DNA from: Reticulitermes lucifugus
Taxonomy: Eukaryota > Arthropoda > Insecta > Blattodea > Rhinotermitidae
Reading direction: 5' to 3'
Length of the DNA: 64,000 nucleotides
Assembly (NCBI GenBank): GCA_026260175.1
Contig: JAKCWW010000064.1
Location: 53,202 to 117,201 of the forward strand
Numbering within the stretch: the stretch's first letter is position 1; each line of letters starts with the position of its first letter. This document shows, one piece after another, positions 11,601 to 24,134 of the stretch. The position numbers and the translations under genes are program-made. The notes below the pieces were generated by a model. The model searched no databases. It had not been told where the DNA came from and was given only the letters and a program-made list of their open reading frames with translations.

Positions 11601-14021
11601 AGTTATCAGTGATAACTGCAATATGCACTACCTTCTACGTCTACGTACGTTCAAATAACTAATACAACATTGGCGCTAACGCGTCTGTAAAACCGGCATC
11701 TCCTGGATACGCACATAGGTTTTCGTTAACGAAAACATAACCATATGTCTAGCCTCCCTGCTTCACTCATACAGTCTTCCGCGTTTGGTCTGGTGTACTG
11801 CATTTGGAGAAACGCACCTGCGAAGGCTTTTATCTCAAAATACTGCACCGCGCACCGTTTCTTTTTGCTTCTATGTGTTGTACTGTTCTCCACTACGATG
11901 CTCTTAATTTCAAAACTGATGCTGCTTTTCGTGAGTAATAAAAATCCACGTATTACATACTACAGTCTACAGCTGGTTTACCTTTCTTCATTGGCTATCG
12001 CACTGCCCTCAGCATAATGGGAAATTCATGTTCTGTTGTGGAACTGTGGCTAAATGCACGACCTGGAAGTACCGTACGTATGCCTTTCGTAAAACTATGA
12101 ATTATTCTAATGATGGGCTGAAGTGAAGGATGGGAAAAACTAGCTTAAAAAAAGTCACCAGAACTGGGATGCAAATTCCCAGTGCTCAATCCGTTTTGAC
12201 GTGTGGCGTCTGAGAACGCAGGATGTGACACGTTATCGCGCGATCGTCCGTACGCAGATACAAAACTCTTTTCACACAACTCGGCTAACGGGAAACATAA
12301 CTGCACAAATACACCGCCTCGTGCATTAAACACACTGCTACTGTTATGCGAGTGGAATGCCAAAGAGATTCTGAATTACAGGCTCAATACTTGGAAATTG
12401 CGACCCATTGCGTGCAGCAGAACTGATATTGTTGATCTGCCCCTTACATACCTTCCAAGCATGAATACATCTGTAACGCCGAGGCCTGTGGCAAATGTTA
12501 TGCACTACGACTGATTCCAGGCACAAAGACGTATGGTTATGGAATACCTCTAGTACAACAGCAGCACACCTGGGACTGTTCTAAGAACATTAGCATCGCC
12601 ACTGCATATCGCCTTCTCTTCTGCAGCAGTATTAATAACGGACACTGTACTATGAGCAAGTCTTGACAGAAGTCTTAGGCCTGATTACACGGATGGCGAA
12701 AAACTAGTTTACTGCTCTCGTACTTCAGAGAACACACACGAACATATACCAGTACCTTAAAACATTCTGAAACGTGTATAAAATATATACACACGTATAC
12801 ATATCCTGCATTTGTTTAGTATTTATATTTACGAACCTCCAAATTCAACATTCACATCTAAAGCACGATTAGAATCTCGTGACTTCTGAGGCGTGGTCGG
12901 TTTTCATGAACTACCCATGAAATTCGTGCAGCATTGCCCCGTTAGAGACCTTCGGTCGGCCGCTGTTAGAGACAAATGTAAACCGCACGTGCGCTCATAG
13001 AAACTATCCACGAATAGAAGAAAGGCGAGGTTTAGACAGAAAATTAATTTCTGAACATGCTGGGGTAAACCGCTTCCTTCTAGCTCTAACGGTTTGTGTT
13101 TTACGCCCGTTTTGGATCCGACGTACTTTAACATTTGCTTGTTAATTAAGACACCGCCGCTTATCTTAGCTCATTATTACTGATAATATTAGAAATGACG
13201 TATACACAGAACGTAGTTTCAGAAAGGCAGTGTTTCAAGTCCCGTGTTTCTCGCATAACTGGATATTGTTTTACGACGTTTACTTTCTTTACGTACAAAT
13301 ATATATACATATATATTTGACGTTTACTTTGTCGCTCTACGTCGTGTGTGTAATGTCGCAAAGCGTAACAATGACAGGAAATATCGCGCACCATAAATCA
13401 TTCCGGCACAGGCATTACTTATCGGTGCATTAGCGCAAACAATATTGTCACCAAAGAAAAACTACGGTATACTCTTCAGTGTGTTTATGTTCACAGGACG
13501 AGTAAGCCGATAGTGTGACAGCTCGGTACTTTAAAACCGACAGGTGTATTTCGGTTCGTGCTTTGGTGCCACTGGGAGCTCTCATACTGGACACTACTTA
13601 GACACGACAGCGATACGATTAGCTTACGATACAACTCTACCCTTGGCTTCAAATGGGACGTCGCACACGTCATCACGTCTAGCAAAACCGTTGTGTGAAC
13701 TTCAAACCTTGCATGCTAAAACCGCTATCCTCCGAGGCAGTAGGCCGGTTCCGGCCAAACGCTCAGCTGTAGCCACTGCGACAGCAAACAAGCTGAGATA
13801 TCCCGAACAAAAGAATATCTGGAGTCTGAGCCCAGTCACAATTTTTGTCCAGCAATGTGAATTACAACACACTGCTACAGTCCACTTACACCCTTAGATT
13901 TATTACAATAGGTCTGAACGTCTACGGAGACTGATTGGGGAAAAACGAAAGGTAAGCAGCAAGCAGGCGAGCTAGCACTGATGTGTATTTGGACTTTCTC
14001 CATCGTCCCTGATTACACAAA
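11601..14021. other. No feature recognised
   Basis: Contains short AT-alternating runs near 12780-12800 and 13298-13318, but no gene or repeat family that I recognise. Confidence 0.45.
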
Positions 14022-14060
14022 CACGACGTTTCGAAAGCAGACTGCTTTCGTCTTCAGGTG
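14022..14060 (-). repeat. Hairpin with hammerhead-like core
   Basis: Minus strand: CCTGAAGA, then a hairpin GAAAGCA-GTC-TGCTTTC, then GAAACGTCG. CUGANGA, stem, GAAA is the order of the hammerhead ribozyme core, and the 7-bp stem is perfect. One extra C sits between CTGAAGA and the stem, so the canonical geometry is not met. It is the cleanest of several similar units in the window; ribozyme activity is not claimed. Confidence 0.5.
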
Positions 14061-15557
14061 CGCTACAATCTTGAGAATAAGTAACAATCTAAGAGAACCA
14101 AAACTTACAAATTCATACGTGAGAGACAAACCAAACCAAAGCTCTAAATATAAAAAGTGTATACAAAACTCAATCTAGAAATTGTAATAAAATAAAATAT
14201 CGTTATTAACAATTAAAATCACAAGACCTGATCAAGCGACAAAATAAAAATGTTCCAATAAATTAAAATGTGAGGAAAAAGTCCAAACACACACCACTGA
14301 TATCTTGCATGTTACACCATTGTCTAACAATTATAGTGTAGGATACAATGCCACACCTCTGTCGGGACGGACCGCCTGGCCAAGGATCGTAGCCAGTAGC
14401 TCTAGATACACACACACACGTCAACACCGAGCTGTTCGGTCAAATGCTTGCAACATGAAATTCGTTTCCTCTACTTGCCATTAGGCCACAAAACCAGCTT
14501 AACGAACTGCGAAGGTCAAATTACATGCTCAGTGAATCCCCGCAAAAAACATTAGTTTTCAGATGCAGTTTGCTGCCCTTTGTCATACAGAACACTATCT
14601 GATGGATTTATTATTGCGACAGTTGTGGGGGGGGGGATTAGGGTTCTTATACGCTGGTAGGCACAGTGGGGGAAGCCTTCACCACAAAAGTCGGACAGTA
14701 CATGCATTAAACAAGGAATACAACACATCAATACTGCTCTGAGACCCAAGTAGAGCGTGTCGGGTAACAAGAAATAGTTGCAGCACAGCATCATCTTAAT
14801 CTGAAAGGCTGTTCTATATTCTTAATATATACTTCAGTCTTCCATTACGAAGACAGTCACTGAAATTAAACTAGAAAATAATAAAGCTAAGGACTCTGAA
14901 AGAAACGTCAGGCGGGTTGGCAGCCATGAGTCACATAAAAACGCAGCGTTGGTCTATTATACTGATGTTCTGTGCACAATGAATCATCTAAAACCCACAC
15001 AGTAAACTCTGCAATTTTTTGTTCTTGACATTTCTTAGCAGTGCTGCCTATAAGCTGTTTAAAAAGTTTCCCTGAACTGAGGTAAAATATCACCAGGTTC
15101 ACTATTTTATGTACCTACGTTTTACTTGTTCAGAAGAGACATCACACGATGCAAAAAGCTTAAATTGTGTCACAAGTTATGCACAGAAATAATCATCCAC
15201 AAAATGGGACTGACATTCGAAGAGCCTCACATTAGAGAACTGAGGGAGAAAAGAACCAAAGAAATTAATGGCAAAGAACCCCGGAGTGCCAGAAAAGTAA
15301 CCTGGAACATGAACGCAATCAGACCTTAAAAACGCAAGCCTTAACACAAACGTAAATACCGTGTAAAACCGAATAACGTTGCTGTAAGCATTACTCTGCT
15401 GTACAGAACACGCAATGAGCAGCCAATGCATATTTCGGCCAGGCAGGCAGTTTTTACCAGAAACACACCTCAGACCGCTAAGGGACCAACGCCACCATGA
15501 ACCTGTGGCTTACTGTCGGAACAATATGCAGATGCTGCGTCAATTCTTTAACGATAT
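14061..15557. other. No feature recognised
   Basis: A G10 run lies at 14627-14636. No gene or repeat family seen. Confidence 0.45.
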
Positions 15558-15598
15558 TTAGGATAAGCCCCGTTTCCAGAAAACAGGGCTTATCCTAA
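15558..15598. repeat. 41-bp near-perfect hairpin
   Basis: TTAGGATAAGCCC at 15558-15570 is exactly complementary to GGGCTTATCCTAA at 15586-15598. Past one mismatch the stem continues with GTTT/AAAC, leaving a 5-nt loop. It is too short for a typical animal pre-microRNA and carries no flanking target-site duplication that I can see. Confidence 0.9.
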
Positions 15599-16094
15599 GG
15601 GCAGTCAAGCATAACACACATCAGAAATACGAGGTTCAGTTATGATCGTTTGGAACGCACGCCGATTAGGAAGACAGGCACTATAACAAAGACGAGGCTG
15701 TTCTGACTGGAAACATCGCTAAACCGAAACGGCAGTACAGAACTTGCACTGCACTGCCAAGATACTGCGAGTTCGCGGAGCGAGATCCAAGTCCATGACC
15801 GTGTGCATCCTCTGGCGGTCTTGGCGTGGTTTACGTCGAATTTCCTGCCCAATGTACGAACAGGTTACGTATTACGTATTCCATAGAGATCTTAGTTGTG
15901 CAAAAGTGACCTTAGACACACCTACACAGGTTTCAGACTGCAGCAAGTGTCTGACGTCAGGAAACAAAAAACGAGAGGAAATTCATACCCAGAGAAGTTA
16001 TACAACAGGATGATGGAGAACATTACGAAACCAGAAGTTACATAATTTGAATTCTCCGTCTGCTGCAGCGTCATTAAAGGCAAGGCGAAACAAC
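15599..16094. other. No feature recognised
   Basis: No gene or repeat family seen. Confidence 0.45.
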
Positions 16095-16268
16095 ATGACG
16101 CGGGCAGTACGTATGTGGGCCACTGGTCCTAACCTTGGGGTAAATTAATCCAGTGCACACTCTCTCGCATTACTTCTGAAAGGCCCATTTTAGTATTATC
16201 CTCCCGTCTACACCGAGTTCTTCCCAGTGGTCGCTTCCCATCACATGTTCCCACCAACATCTATGCCC
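16095..16268 (-). mobile_element. LINE family 2, C-terminal fragment
   Basis: Minus-strand translation gives LVGTCDGKRPLGRTRCRRED, continuing NTKMGLSEV and, after a divergent stretch, WINLPQG and DQWPTYV. This follows in order the conserved C-terminus of an insect LINE endonuclease/reverse transcriptase (motif types LVGKPEGKRPLGRPRRRWED, NIKMDLREV, DWINLAQDRDRW). The stretch is about 55 codons with an in-frame stop after the WINLPQG segment. The rest of the reverse transcriptase is absent. It lies about 190 bp from a family-1 SINE on the same strand. Confidence 0.8.
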
Positions 16269-16455
16269 ATAAGTACTACATGCCCCGGCATTCTCCTTCA
16301 GCTAAGAACAGGCAAGAAAACAATATTAATACGAAGGGCGAACAGGGCGTTACGGGGTTCATCAGCGAGATTTCTGAATCCCGTACCACGAACTGAATTA
16401 GGTGCGGGTAGAATGGGGAGGATGAAGACAAACGCGTTCTCATGTTTTCCGAATC

Positions 16456-16744
16456 AAAAAGGTACAAAACGTAAAGCTGTCCCGTGCACGCCGTGAAGGC
16501 AGAGGGGGAGCAGTGTATAGCTCCACTGAATCTCAACCTCGGCGCTAGAAGCAGATGAGTGGTCAACGCGACGCTCCGGCCGATTTACACTCAGGAAAGG
16601 ACCACTATACCCGTTGAAATGTAGGCTGGATGGGCCCCATGGCTGGTCTGGAAGTGTTTCGAGATGGGAAATTCTCCTCCGACCGGGATTCGAACTCCGG
16701 TCCCTCCAGCCCGTAACTTAGTCGCTATACCAACCATCCCACCC
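16456..16744 (-). mobile_element. SINE family 1, near full length
   Basis: Minus strand: A-box region TTGGTATAGCGACTAAGTTA, B box GGAGTTCGAATCCCGG, then the body CATGGGGCCCATCCAGCC and the tail region GACAGCTTTACG with T/C-rich end. The tail subtype (GTGCACGGGACAGCTTT) is shared with the copy at 50.6 kb rather than with that at 41.2 kb, suggesting a subfamily. Confidence 0.8.
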
Positions 16745-17735
16745 TAGCCCCTATTTCCGAGGGAAGCAGTTTATATGCAATGTTTATGTGCGTGGTTGTA
16801 GCCCTATATACGAGTTGCTTGGAAATGGGCAGTTATACAACTTCTGCTAGTCCCACAGAAAGTATCCAGGACGCTCTCAAGCGTGATATACAGACGTTAA
16901 TGCTGCCAGCGAAACTCACTCGGTTATTCACTTCTGTATTAAGCACAATGGCGGCAATAAACTCTGAGGTCAGAGAAACATAGTGCACGGCGCAGAGTTA
17001 ATACCGTGAAGAGCGGGACGGAGGAATCTCTTGGGACGCGGTATTTCGTGAGATCATTAACCTTCAATGCACGACTCTGAGAGCAGAAGAACCGGTCAAG
17101 TGCAACAGAGAAGTGCACGGAACTTACAGCGGTTACGACTGCGACCGTGACATTCCATCATTACAGTCATGCTGGGTTGCTCGACCGGTGTGCGAAACCT
17201 AACGGTTTCTACCTGTACGTGCCGCAGGCGTCTGAAGAATCGCCACAATCCGGTGATGGGAATTCAGTTTCGAGAGGAATTACTTGCACTTCCATATTCT
17301 TAAATGACCATTATATAACTTTTCAGATACAAATACACTTTCTGAAGTTAATGAGCAACTGACAGTTGTTTCATTTGCATTTTCTTAAATACAGGCAATC
17401 AATAAACACCTTTCGTATGACTTAACGAGATCTATACCCTTTTTATGTGACTGTTTTACATGTTAAGTGGTGTAACAGTATCATTCCAACCTTGTATTCG
17501 AGAGGTAATCCATTCCTATTTCGGCCGAATTACCGGCTATCCTCACAAATGATCCACGCGAATGCCCGGATAGTACCCTGAAATATTCAAGGACCGCCTC
17601 CTTCCAAATGTTTTCCTGCTGACTGTACGGCAACCTTCCTGTCCCCAACGCTACAAACCACCTCGGTTTCGCGAGGCTGTTAAACAGCAACCCGGAGGAA
17701 GATAACAGATTGTCACTGCGTGCTTCTGAGGGCTA
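16745..17735. other. No feature recognised
   Basis: No gene or repeat family seen. Confidence 0.45.
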
Positions 17736-17990
17736 AGGTCTTAAAGGGATACGACGCTCTGTCTTTGAGCGGTTCCCGACGTTTCGAAGGAAGGTAGTGT
17801 CTTCATCTTCACGGGTGAAGCAGTCCGAACGATACGAAGGCACTACGTTCCTTCGAAACGTCGAGAACCTCTCACCCAACGACAAAGCGTCATATCCCAG
17901 AACACCTGGATCCTCAGTACATAAGTATTCAGCCTCGACATAATGTGAAAGTAGAGCTGACAGTGGATTTTAACGGACTGAAATGCTTCC
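17736..17990 (-). mobile_element. Fold-back element with FWDxTxCRW-type translation
   Basis: Inverted arms of about 55 bp (17746-17800 and 17841-17898) share the core CGACGTTTCGAAGGAA. The minus strand translates past the arm as IQVFWDMTLCRWVRGSRRFE, a string I know as a repeated, apparently non-functional peptide in insect repeat annotation. A related copy lies on the plus strand at 20.2 kb. Probably a non-autonomous palindromic element; the class (DNA element or Penelope-related) is not settled by this sequence. Confidence 0.6.
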
Positions 17991-19204
17991 AACAGCTTTT
18001 CGTACAAACACCCAATACGTAACCTCATCGAATTATGGTAAAATGGTGTGGATTATAACACAAAGCGACAAGCACCACCCCTCAATTGCAAGTTCACTGA
18101 CAACACTGCTTGCCCCCCCCCCCAACCTAAAAACCGACGACCTGAAAAATGACAAGCACAGCTGAACAGAGCACTTGATGTGATGAACGGGGCTAATGTG
18201 CAAGTCACAGCACGAACAAAACACAGACAGAGAACGCACTCTGCACAGAACTGTTGCTGATGTTTACACGGAACAACTCTTACCAAAAGGCCGATCCAGA
18301 AAACTGCCTGCTGAGCTCAACTTCACAAACATCTAACGGATGATTAAAAACATGGGAACTTCGGAAGCCAAGCGAGGTTAAAAAAATGAGTTCAATATGT
18401 ATGTAGGGTCCGCTGTTGACCTACGGCCGGGTATAGGGAACTAAATAAATTTGGGGGGATATAAAATGCAGATCGTCAGCGTGTCTAGGTACCCATCTGT
18501 ATTCAGTTTCGTAGCAAGAAAGGCGAAGTGTTTCAGATACAGCAGACTTCACTGTATTCGAATATATGGATTGAACGATAACAAAGGGGGCGAGTTTTAA
18601 AACAACGCCTCAGCAACTCATATTTTAGCAGGCCACATGCACCATGATCACGGATTTCGTCTCGAAGTTAGTTTAGTTACAAACTGACAACTACGAACTT
18701 CGAAACTGCAATGGCATGCCAGACAGTATGCAACTTCAGTAAAATCTCTCAGCTTTTTCGCCTGAGCGTGAAATGTAGCATGACACAAAGGGGGAACGGC
18801 ACCCTCCCGTTCTTCTGTGCCAAATCTCATGTCGTGGGTAAAGCGACCCCATCATCGTCTAATGTCAAAGCTAATAATGCAAGAAGTTTCACTTCCAAAA
18901 TCAATACGTCTTCACAACTGTACCTTTCAAGACTGGTCCTTTGAGTTTTACACAAGGGGAAAAACAAAGTTACTCATACAGGCTACTTTAGACACGTATA
19001 AAGTTTAAAGATGCTTTCAAAATGTTTATCGTATAAATATAATTGACGCCATGGAAACATGCTTCTTGTGTCAACTCACCGATACCGTTACTAGGAGAAA
19101 AAAAACTCCGCTGCACGAGATAACTTTTTGCATTTGGCATTTACACATTTTGTAAACCATCTAATATTGGTTCTTAAGGTGATTCATCGCCGTTGTGTTT
19201 ACAG
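17991..19204. other. No feature recognised
   Basis: A C11 run lies at 18113-18123. The open frames around 18033-18286 overlap it and carry no motif. Confidence 0.45.
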
Positions 19205-19447
19205 TATAACTAAAATACAAAGTATTCAGTCCAAACAGAACTATTTATTACTCAAACAACATCAGCTACCTGTTTCACCTAAAATATAGCCATCTTCAAG
19301 TTCACAGCTGCAAGCACCTATGAACTTTCCCATTTTGTTCAGGTAATCAGCCTGATGACGGCTATATTTTAGCCGAAAGAGGTAGCTGACTTTGTTTGAG
19401 TAATAAATACTTCTGCTTGGACTGAATACTTTGTACTTTTAGTTATA
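19205..19447. mobile_element. Long palindromic fold-back element (MITE-like)
   Basis: Left arm about 19205-19294 and right arm about 19355-19447 are inverted copies of each other at roughly 85 percent by eye, starting TATAACTAAAATACAAAGTA on the left and, reversed, TATAACTAAAAGTACAAAGT on the right. The spacer is about 60 bp. No coding capacity. The inner part of the right arm reads CTGATGA, stem GGCTA/TAGCC, GAAA, another hammerhead-like core. Confidence 0.8.
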
Positions 19448-20234
19448 TTACTGATTCGTACGTTTCTTGACGCCCTTTCAATTTAATAAGTTGAGTCACA
19501 TAAAGTCGAAAGTGAACGGCAAATAGCGCTATGAGAAGCATCTGAAAGGAAACACCGTGGCGTATTTTAAAACACACATCCAGCAGGATCTGACAAAAGC
19601 CAGGAGAATGATGCCAAATCTCAGGGGGCGAGAACTGAGCTTGGAACCTTCTGAATATAAGCGGGAGTGTTCATAAATCGGCCGTGGCGATGGGTCATAA
19701 TTGCTGCACAAACCGCAACAAAGTGGCAACCAGAAGAAGCATGCCAGCAACGTACGTAAAACGCAATATGTGGACTGTCAGTCGGGCAAGTGAAATGCTA
19801 TTCTGCTCCCTTGTAACAATAACTTAACACTGTGACAATTCTGTATTCAAGCCTCGTTATAACATTATCATCCGACATAAAATGAAATATGAGATACAAG
19901 CTGCCATGAATATTCAAACATAAACGCAACAGATGCACCCGAAGCTGACTGCAAAATGTGTGCCGTGCCAACGCCAGGCACAACAACGCACGTGCATGTC
20001 GACGTTGCGGTATTCGGGATGCACAAATGGCCACAGAACTTATCTGCAAACCTAGACACTAAGTACAAGAACGAATAAAAAGGTACGACTCGACCGAACG
20101 CGTCTGATGAAAGAACGGCTGAGAGGACAGCACACTGTAACGGGTCTTCTGCATTCCTTACAGGGCAATGCGTCACCGCTAGATGGGGTCAAGCCGCAGT
20201 TTGCTTCCGACATACAAACGTCATCAGCGGCGAC
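19448..20234. other. No feature recognised
   Basis: No gene or repeat family seen. Confidence 0.4.
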
Positions 20235-20450
20235 ACAGGGTCCTAACAACGTACGTTTCGAGATTTCGGTTGAGACCTTCACTCTTTTGGAATGTTACAC
20301 GACGTAGATTGGGAGTTGGTTACCGACGTTTCGGGACAGCTTATTGGTCAAATCTTCAAGGGTCAAGCAGTCCAAGAAGATGGGAAAGATGGGCTGCCCG
20401 AAACGTCTGTCACAAACCACCAACCTTAATATCTAAGAATAGCGAAAGCC
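20235..20450 (+). mobile_element. Fold-back element, second FWxVT-type copy
   Basis: Plus-strand translation reads LFWNVTRRRLGVGYRRFGTA and continues with NLQGSSSPR, the same recurring repeat peptide as at 17.7-18.0 kb (type VFWDVTQRRLVVSYRRFGTT). Inverted arms at about 20312-20340 and 20391-20424 share ACGTTTCGGG and GTTGGT. Both copies have the ACGTTTCG core facing inward across a TCTTCA or CTTCAAG block. Confidence 0.6.
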
Positions 20451-22459
20451 TCAAAAGATGTTTCGAGTCCATCTCAAGCTGACTTATTCCGTGTAATTAA
20501 GCAACTAAAGACAAGTAATGCATGGTTACATATGGTTCGGGTCAACCATAAATGGTAATTATCCTGACAATGGAACGATTACAGGCAGCCTCTACGCCAA
20601 CTAAACTGAGGAAAGACGCGTGACCTGAGACCCTTAACTGGACACAGGAAGAACAAACCCATCGATTTTTGCTATCTAATGCTGTTGTATAAACAGCGTA
20701 AGTTATCGCCATCGAATGAGATAAGGTTATTATGTACGAAGAAACGGGAAGGTGTGTTTTACAGTGCCACCCCAAAGCAAGCCTCGAAAGCCGCAAACAC
20801 GTGTCAGAATTGGCACTCCGGTCGACACTCGCACTGGACACCAACAAACCATGTTCTCGGTTAACCAACCTGCTTGGTAACAACAACTTAAAAAGTTAGT
20901 ATGAACTGGGTATCAGATACGGATCACAGCTGGGCGAAACCAGACAAAACCTTCAATCGTAGGAATATTTACAAACCCTATATTGCAGTATGCATACGTG
21001 AAGAAAAGTTGCACAATAGTAATACAGCGATTCAATGACGTCCTCCTTCAGTCAGCAGTATCTCAATCTCACGGCAGACAGTACCTTAAGAAAATTCTCT
21101 GGGCATGAGCCTTAATATCAAATCCGGTTCAACATATATAAACTGTGAAAAAGAATGAGGGGGAGCTAGCAGTTTTCTACCACAGAACGCACGAAAGCAG
21201 CTGTCTACAACTAAACATCACACAAATATTAGTGTCATTTGTTGTCGGAAGTCACGTAAAACAGTGCTGTGTTGTTACGATTCATAAAAACATAGGATTA
21301 CCCAATGTCATCTGTAACATTAAAAGTTGCGACACGCAGTCAACACCACTCTCCTTGCATTAACATAAAACTGAAATTAGCACACGTCTGGCAAATACAC
21401 TACCACGGCAACTATGAGTGCACCATAAAGAAAAGTTACAGGCATACACGCGACAATAAAATTACAACCACTATTTTCCACATCCAACGCATACGGGAAT
21501 GTTCGCGAAATTAATGACTCTGCTCACTGCATTTGAACTCGCTACCAACAACGATAATTCCATACTGAATACATGCATATTAAACGATAACATTACATTA
21601 TATCTCCGGGATAATCGCAACAAATTTACTGAATGAAAATGGACAAAATCCCTGCCAGAGGTCAACAGCCTTAAAAAACGGAACTGAATTCACTCAACAC
21701 AACTGTCGACGCAAATGTAACATAATTGCATAGTTACATGTGTAAAATACATCTATGGCTTATATAAGAGGTCCATGAAATTACTGTGGATTACAAATGT
21801 CTGAGGACACAACATTTTATTAATGAAAGACATACCCATTTCCAAGTTACTTTATGAATACACTCTGACCGGCAGAAGAAACGTCGGTCGACAAAGGAAA
21901 AGATGCAGACGCCAACACCCATAAAGAAGGAATAACCTGAAATAGCTTACACCCTGTTGCTCCTGCTGTTGATAACAAGCTGTAGGGCTATTTCGACTTT
22001 TATAATGATTAACATCGGAAAATAATCCTTCTGCGGGAGAAAGCAAACGGCGTATTCAGAATGGCAAGGCAGCATTCTGAATGCCAAGGTGCAAAGAACG
22101 CATGCAGAACTCGTGTACTTCTCGAGGAGCTAGGAAATTCTGACTTCATACCTGCTGGGCCACTGAATAAGGAAAGACAGATCTATATACATTAATCCCG
22201 GCATTAGAATGACCGTCATTCAGATGGCTGGACTATTCAGATCGACATTTTTTCTCTCTCACTACTTCTCTGCAAATACGGGACAGGACCTTCAAGTAAA
22301 CCAGGCATGACATTTAAAGATCTGTACACCAATATCAACAGAATCAGATTAGCCCCTATACAATCTACAGCAGTGTGCTCCAACCTTTTTTTTTTCAAAG
22401 AGGAACCCCTAAAACCATTTCCACATCCAGAGGAACCCTTACCAATAAGAACTTACACT
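20451..22459. other. No feature recognised
   Basis: No gene or repeat family seen in this 2-kb stretch. Confidence 0.45.
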
Positions 22460-22880
22460 CATTCATTCTTTACGTAGCCTGTCTTGCGACAGGTCATTAG
22501 CCTCTTCCAAAGCGAGTTCTCCACAGAGTACGAGCCAGTGCTTCCTCTTTCAATTTCCACTACCCTCTCTTTTCCTTAATGTCATCCAGTAGCTGCTTAC
22601 GTCTTCTTCCTCGTCTTCCCATCTCTTCTATCGTTCCTTCAATAACGTTTTAAAAGGCAGTTCTTACACAAGATGTGACAGATCCAGTTAACCTTGCTTC
22701 GTTTTATTGTACGTAAGATGTTCCTCTCCCCTTGACTCTTATATAACACTTCATATTTCACACGATCTGTCCAACTGATATTCTCCATCCTTCTACAGCA
22801 CCACATTTCAAAGACATTCAAGGCACTTGTGATCTATTTCCCGAAGAGTCAGCTTACACTGTAAGGAAAACAACTGAAGC
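22460..22880 (-). mobile_element. LINE family 1, 3' end with (GAAT)n tail
   Basis: Minus-strand translation gives KLTLREIDHKCLE and then, after a frame change, NVFEMWCCRRMENISWTDRV, YKSQGERNILRTIKR and NWICHILCKNCLLK. These follow the conserved end of an insect LINE reverse transcriptase (type FEMWCWRRMEKISWTDRV, NWIGHILRRNCLLK). Beyond the coding part, the minus strand carries the 3' untranslated segment and ends in about 2.5 GAAT units at 22460-22470, a short-repeat tail that suggests an RTE-like element (inference). 5'-truncated and frameshifted; a second copy lies at 58.4 kb in the same orientation. Confidence 0.85.
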
Positions 22881-24103
22881 ATTTCTCCTGTTTCTTCGAG
22901 GGATATTCGGAGTTTTTCGCGCTATTTCAAAATTTAAAAAACTATGTATTTAATCCACGAATTCTCGCCGAACCCGTAACAATGTTCTGAGAACTCCTAA
23001 CCCACAGGCTTAAGATGAACGTAAAAACCATGAAGATGAATGACGTTTAAACCTCACAGTAAATCAATCGACGGACAGAACCTTTCGGCTAGTTTATCGG
23101 TATATAAATCCGTGTTGCACAGTATTCAGCTTATGTTATTTTATGTGTACAGCAGCCCCACAGTAGCACCGGCCATGTTGCTTTCTGAAATGACAAGCAA
23201 AAACTCAACCGCACGTACCCAGAACACAACCCAGACGAACCATCTTCCACAGATACAACCAATAGGCGACCTGGTTTCTTAGACTACAGTTAGTACAAAG
23301 ACATGCTCATACTTTCAAAGTCAGACATACTGAAGTCCGTACGTAATAACTATAACAATCATCCTGCAATTACCTATAAGCCCATCGACACGCATGACCG
23401 CGGCAACTACGTGGTTCGTGACGATTCCAGCTGATTCGTGAATCATGATTCACTGGCCTTTCACCTCGACTAGAAACTCTGCCCTAACATACAGAACGGG
23501 AGTTTCGTGAATTCAGGTCGCTAGGACTATCACTATTAAGCGTTATCGAGAGCGATAAACATCGATACTACTAGTCAAACGCTTGGCCGTGACAGCTGAA
23601 CTTTCTCTTAGTTGAAACAGTTGAATTTCTTGATTTACACTCTTTACTTCCAAAGAGGAAAATTTGTGCCCTATGAGGGGACAGGAAGCCTTTTTGATGG
23701 TGACATCCGTTCGTACAAGTGCTGGACAGACACAACTGCAACACTGAAAGTGTACAGGCCGCATAAAAACGAACCGAATCAAACCATATTTAAACACAAA
23801 CGAAGCTCGGTACGAATTCTAGCTACGGCCACATTCCCAATTTCCATACAATCACGAAACAGGTAATGATTTAAATTTTCACAATCATTAAACTATAGTA
23901 CAGGACCAGCTTCGGCGTCATATGCATTGAAAAAGGAAATTTCGCTTAGTTTTAACCAACTTTTTAAAATAACTTATTTATAATCAACAACGCGACACAA
24001 TATTTCCTGCATTATTTTAAAGAATGCGTTAACGCATGGAGTTATTTGCATACTTTCCACCATAAACACGAATATTAAACCCGTCTTCATGCAATCTTCT
24101 ACA
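22881..24103. other. No gene recognised; 16-bp palindrome and CGATA words inside
   Basis: Contains the perfect palindrome GTGAATCATGATTCAC (23438-23453) and three CGATA/TATCG words at 23543-23567. Short open frames around 23543-23866 have no recognisable domain. Confidence 0.4.
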
Positions 24104-24134
24104 TAGTAGTAGTAGTAGTAGTTGTTGTTGTTGG
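24104..24134. repeat. (GTA)n(GTT)n compound microsatellite
   Basis: Six TAG/GTA-type units followed by GTT units; one probably arose from the other by a point change and expansion. Confidence 0.9.

Noticed and set aside
15558-15598. microRNA precursor
   Set aside because: The stem is only about 18 bp and the loop 5 nt; animal precursors need a longer stem.
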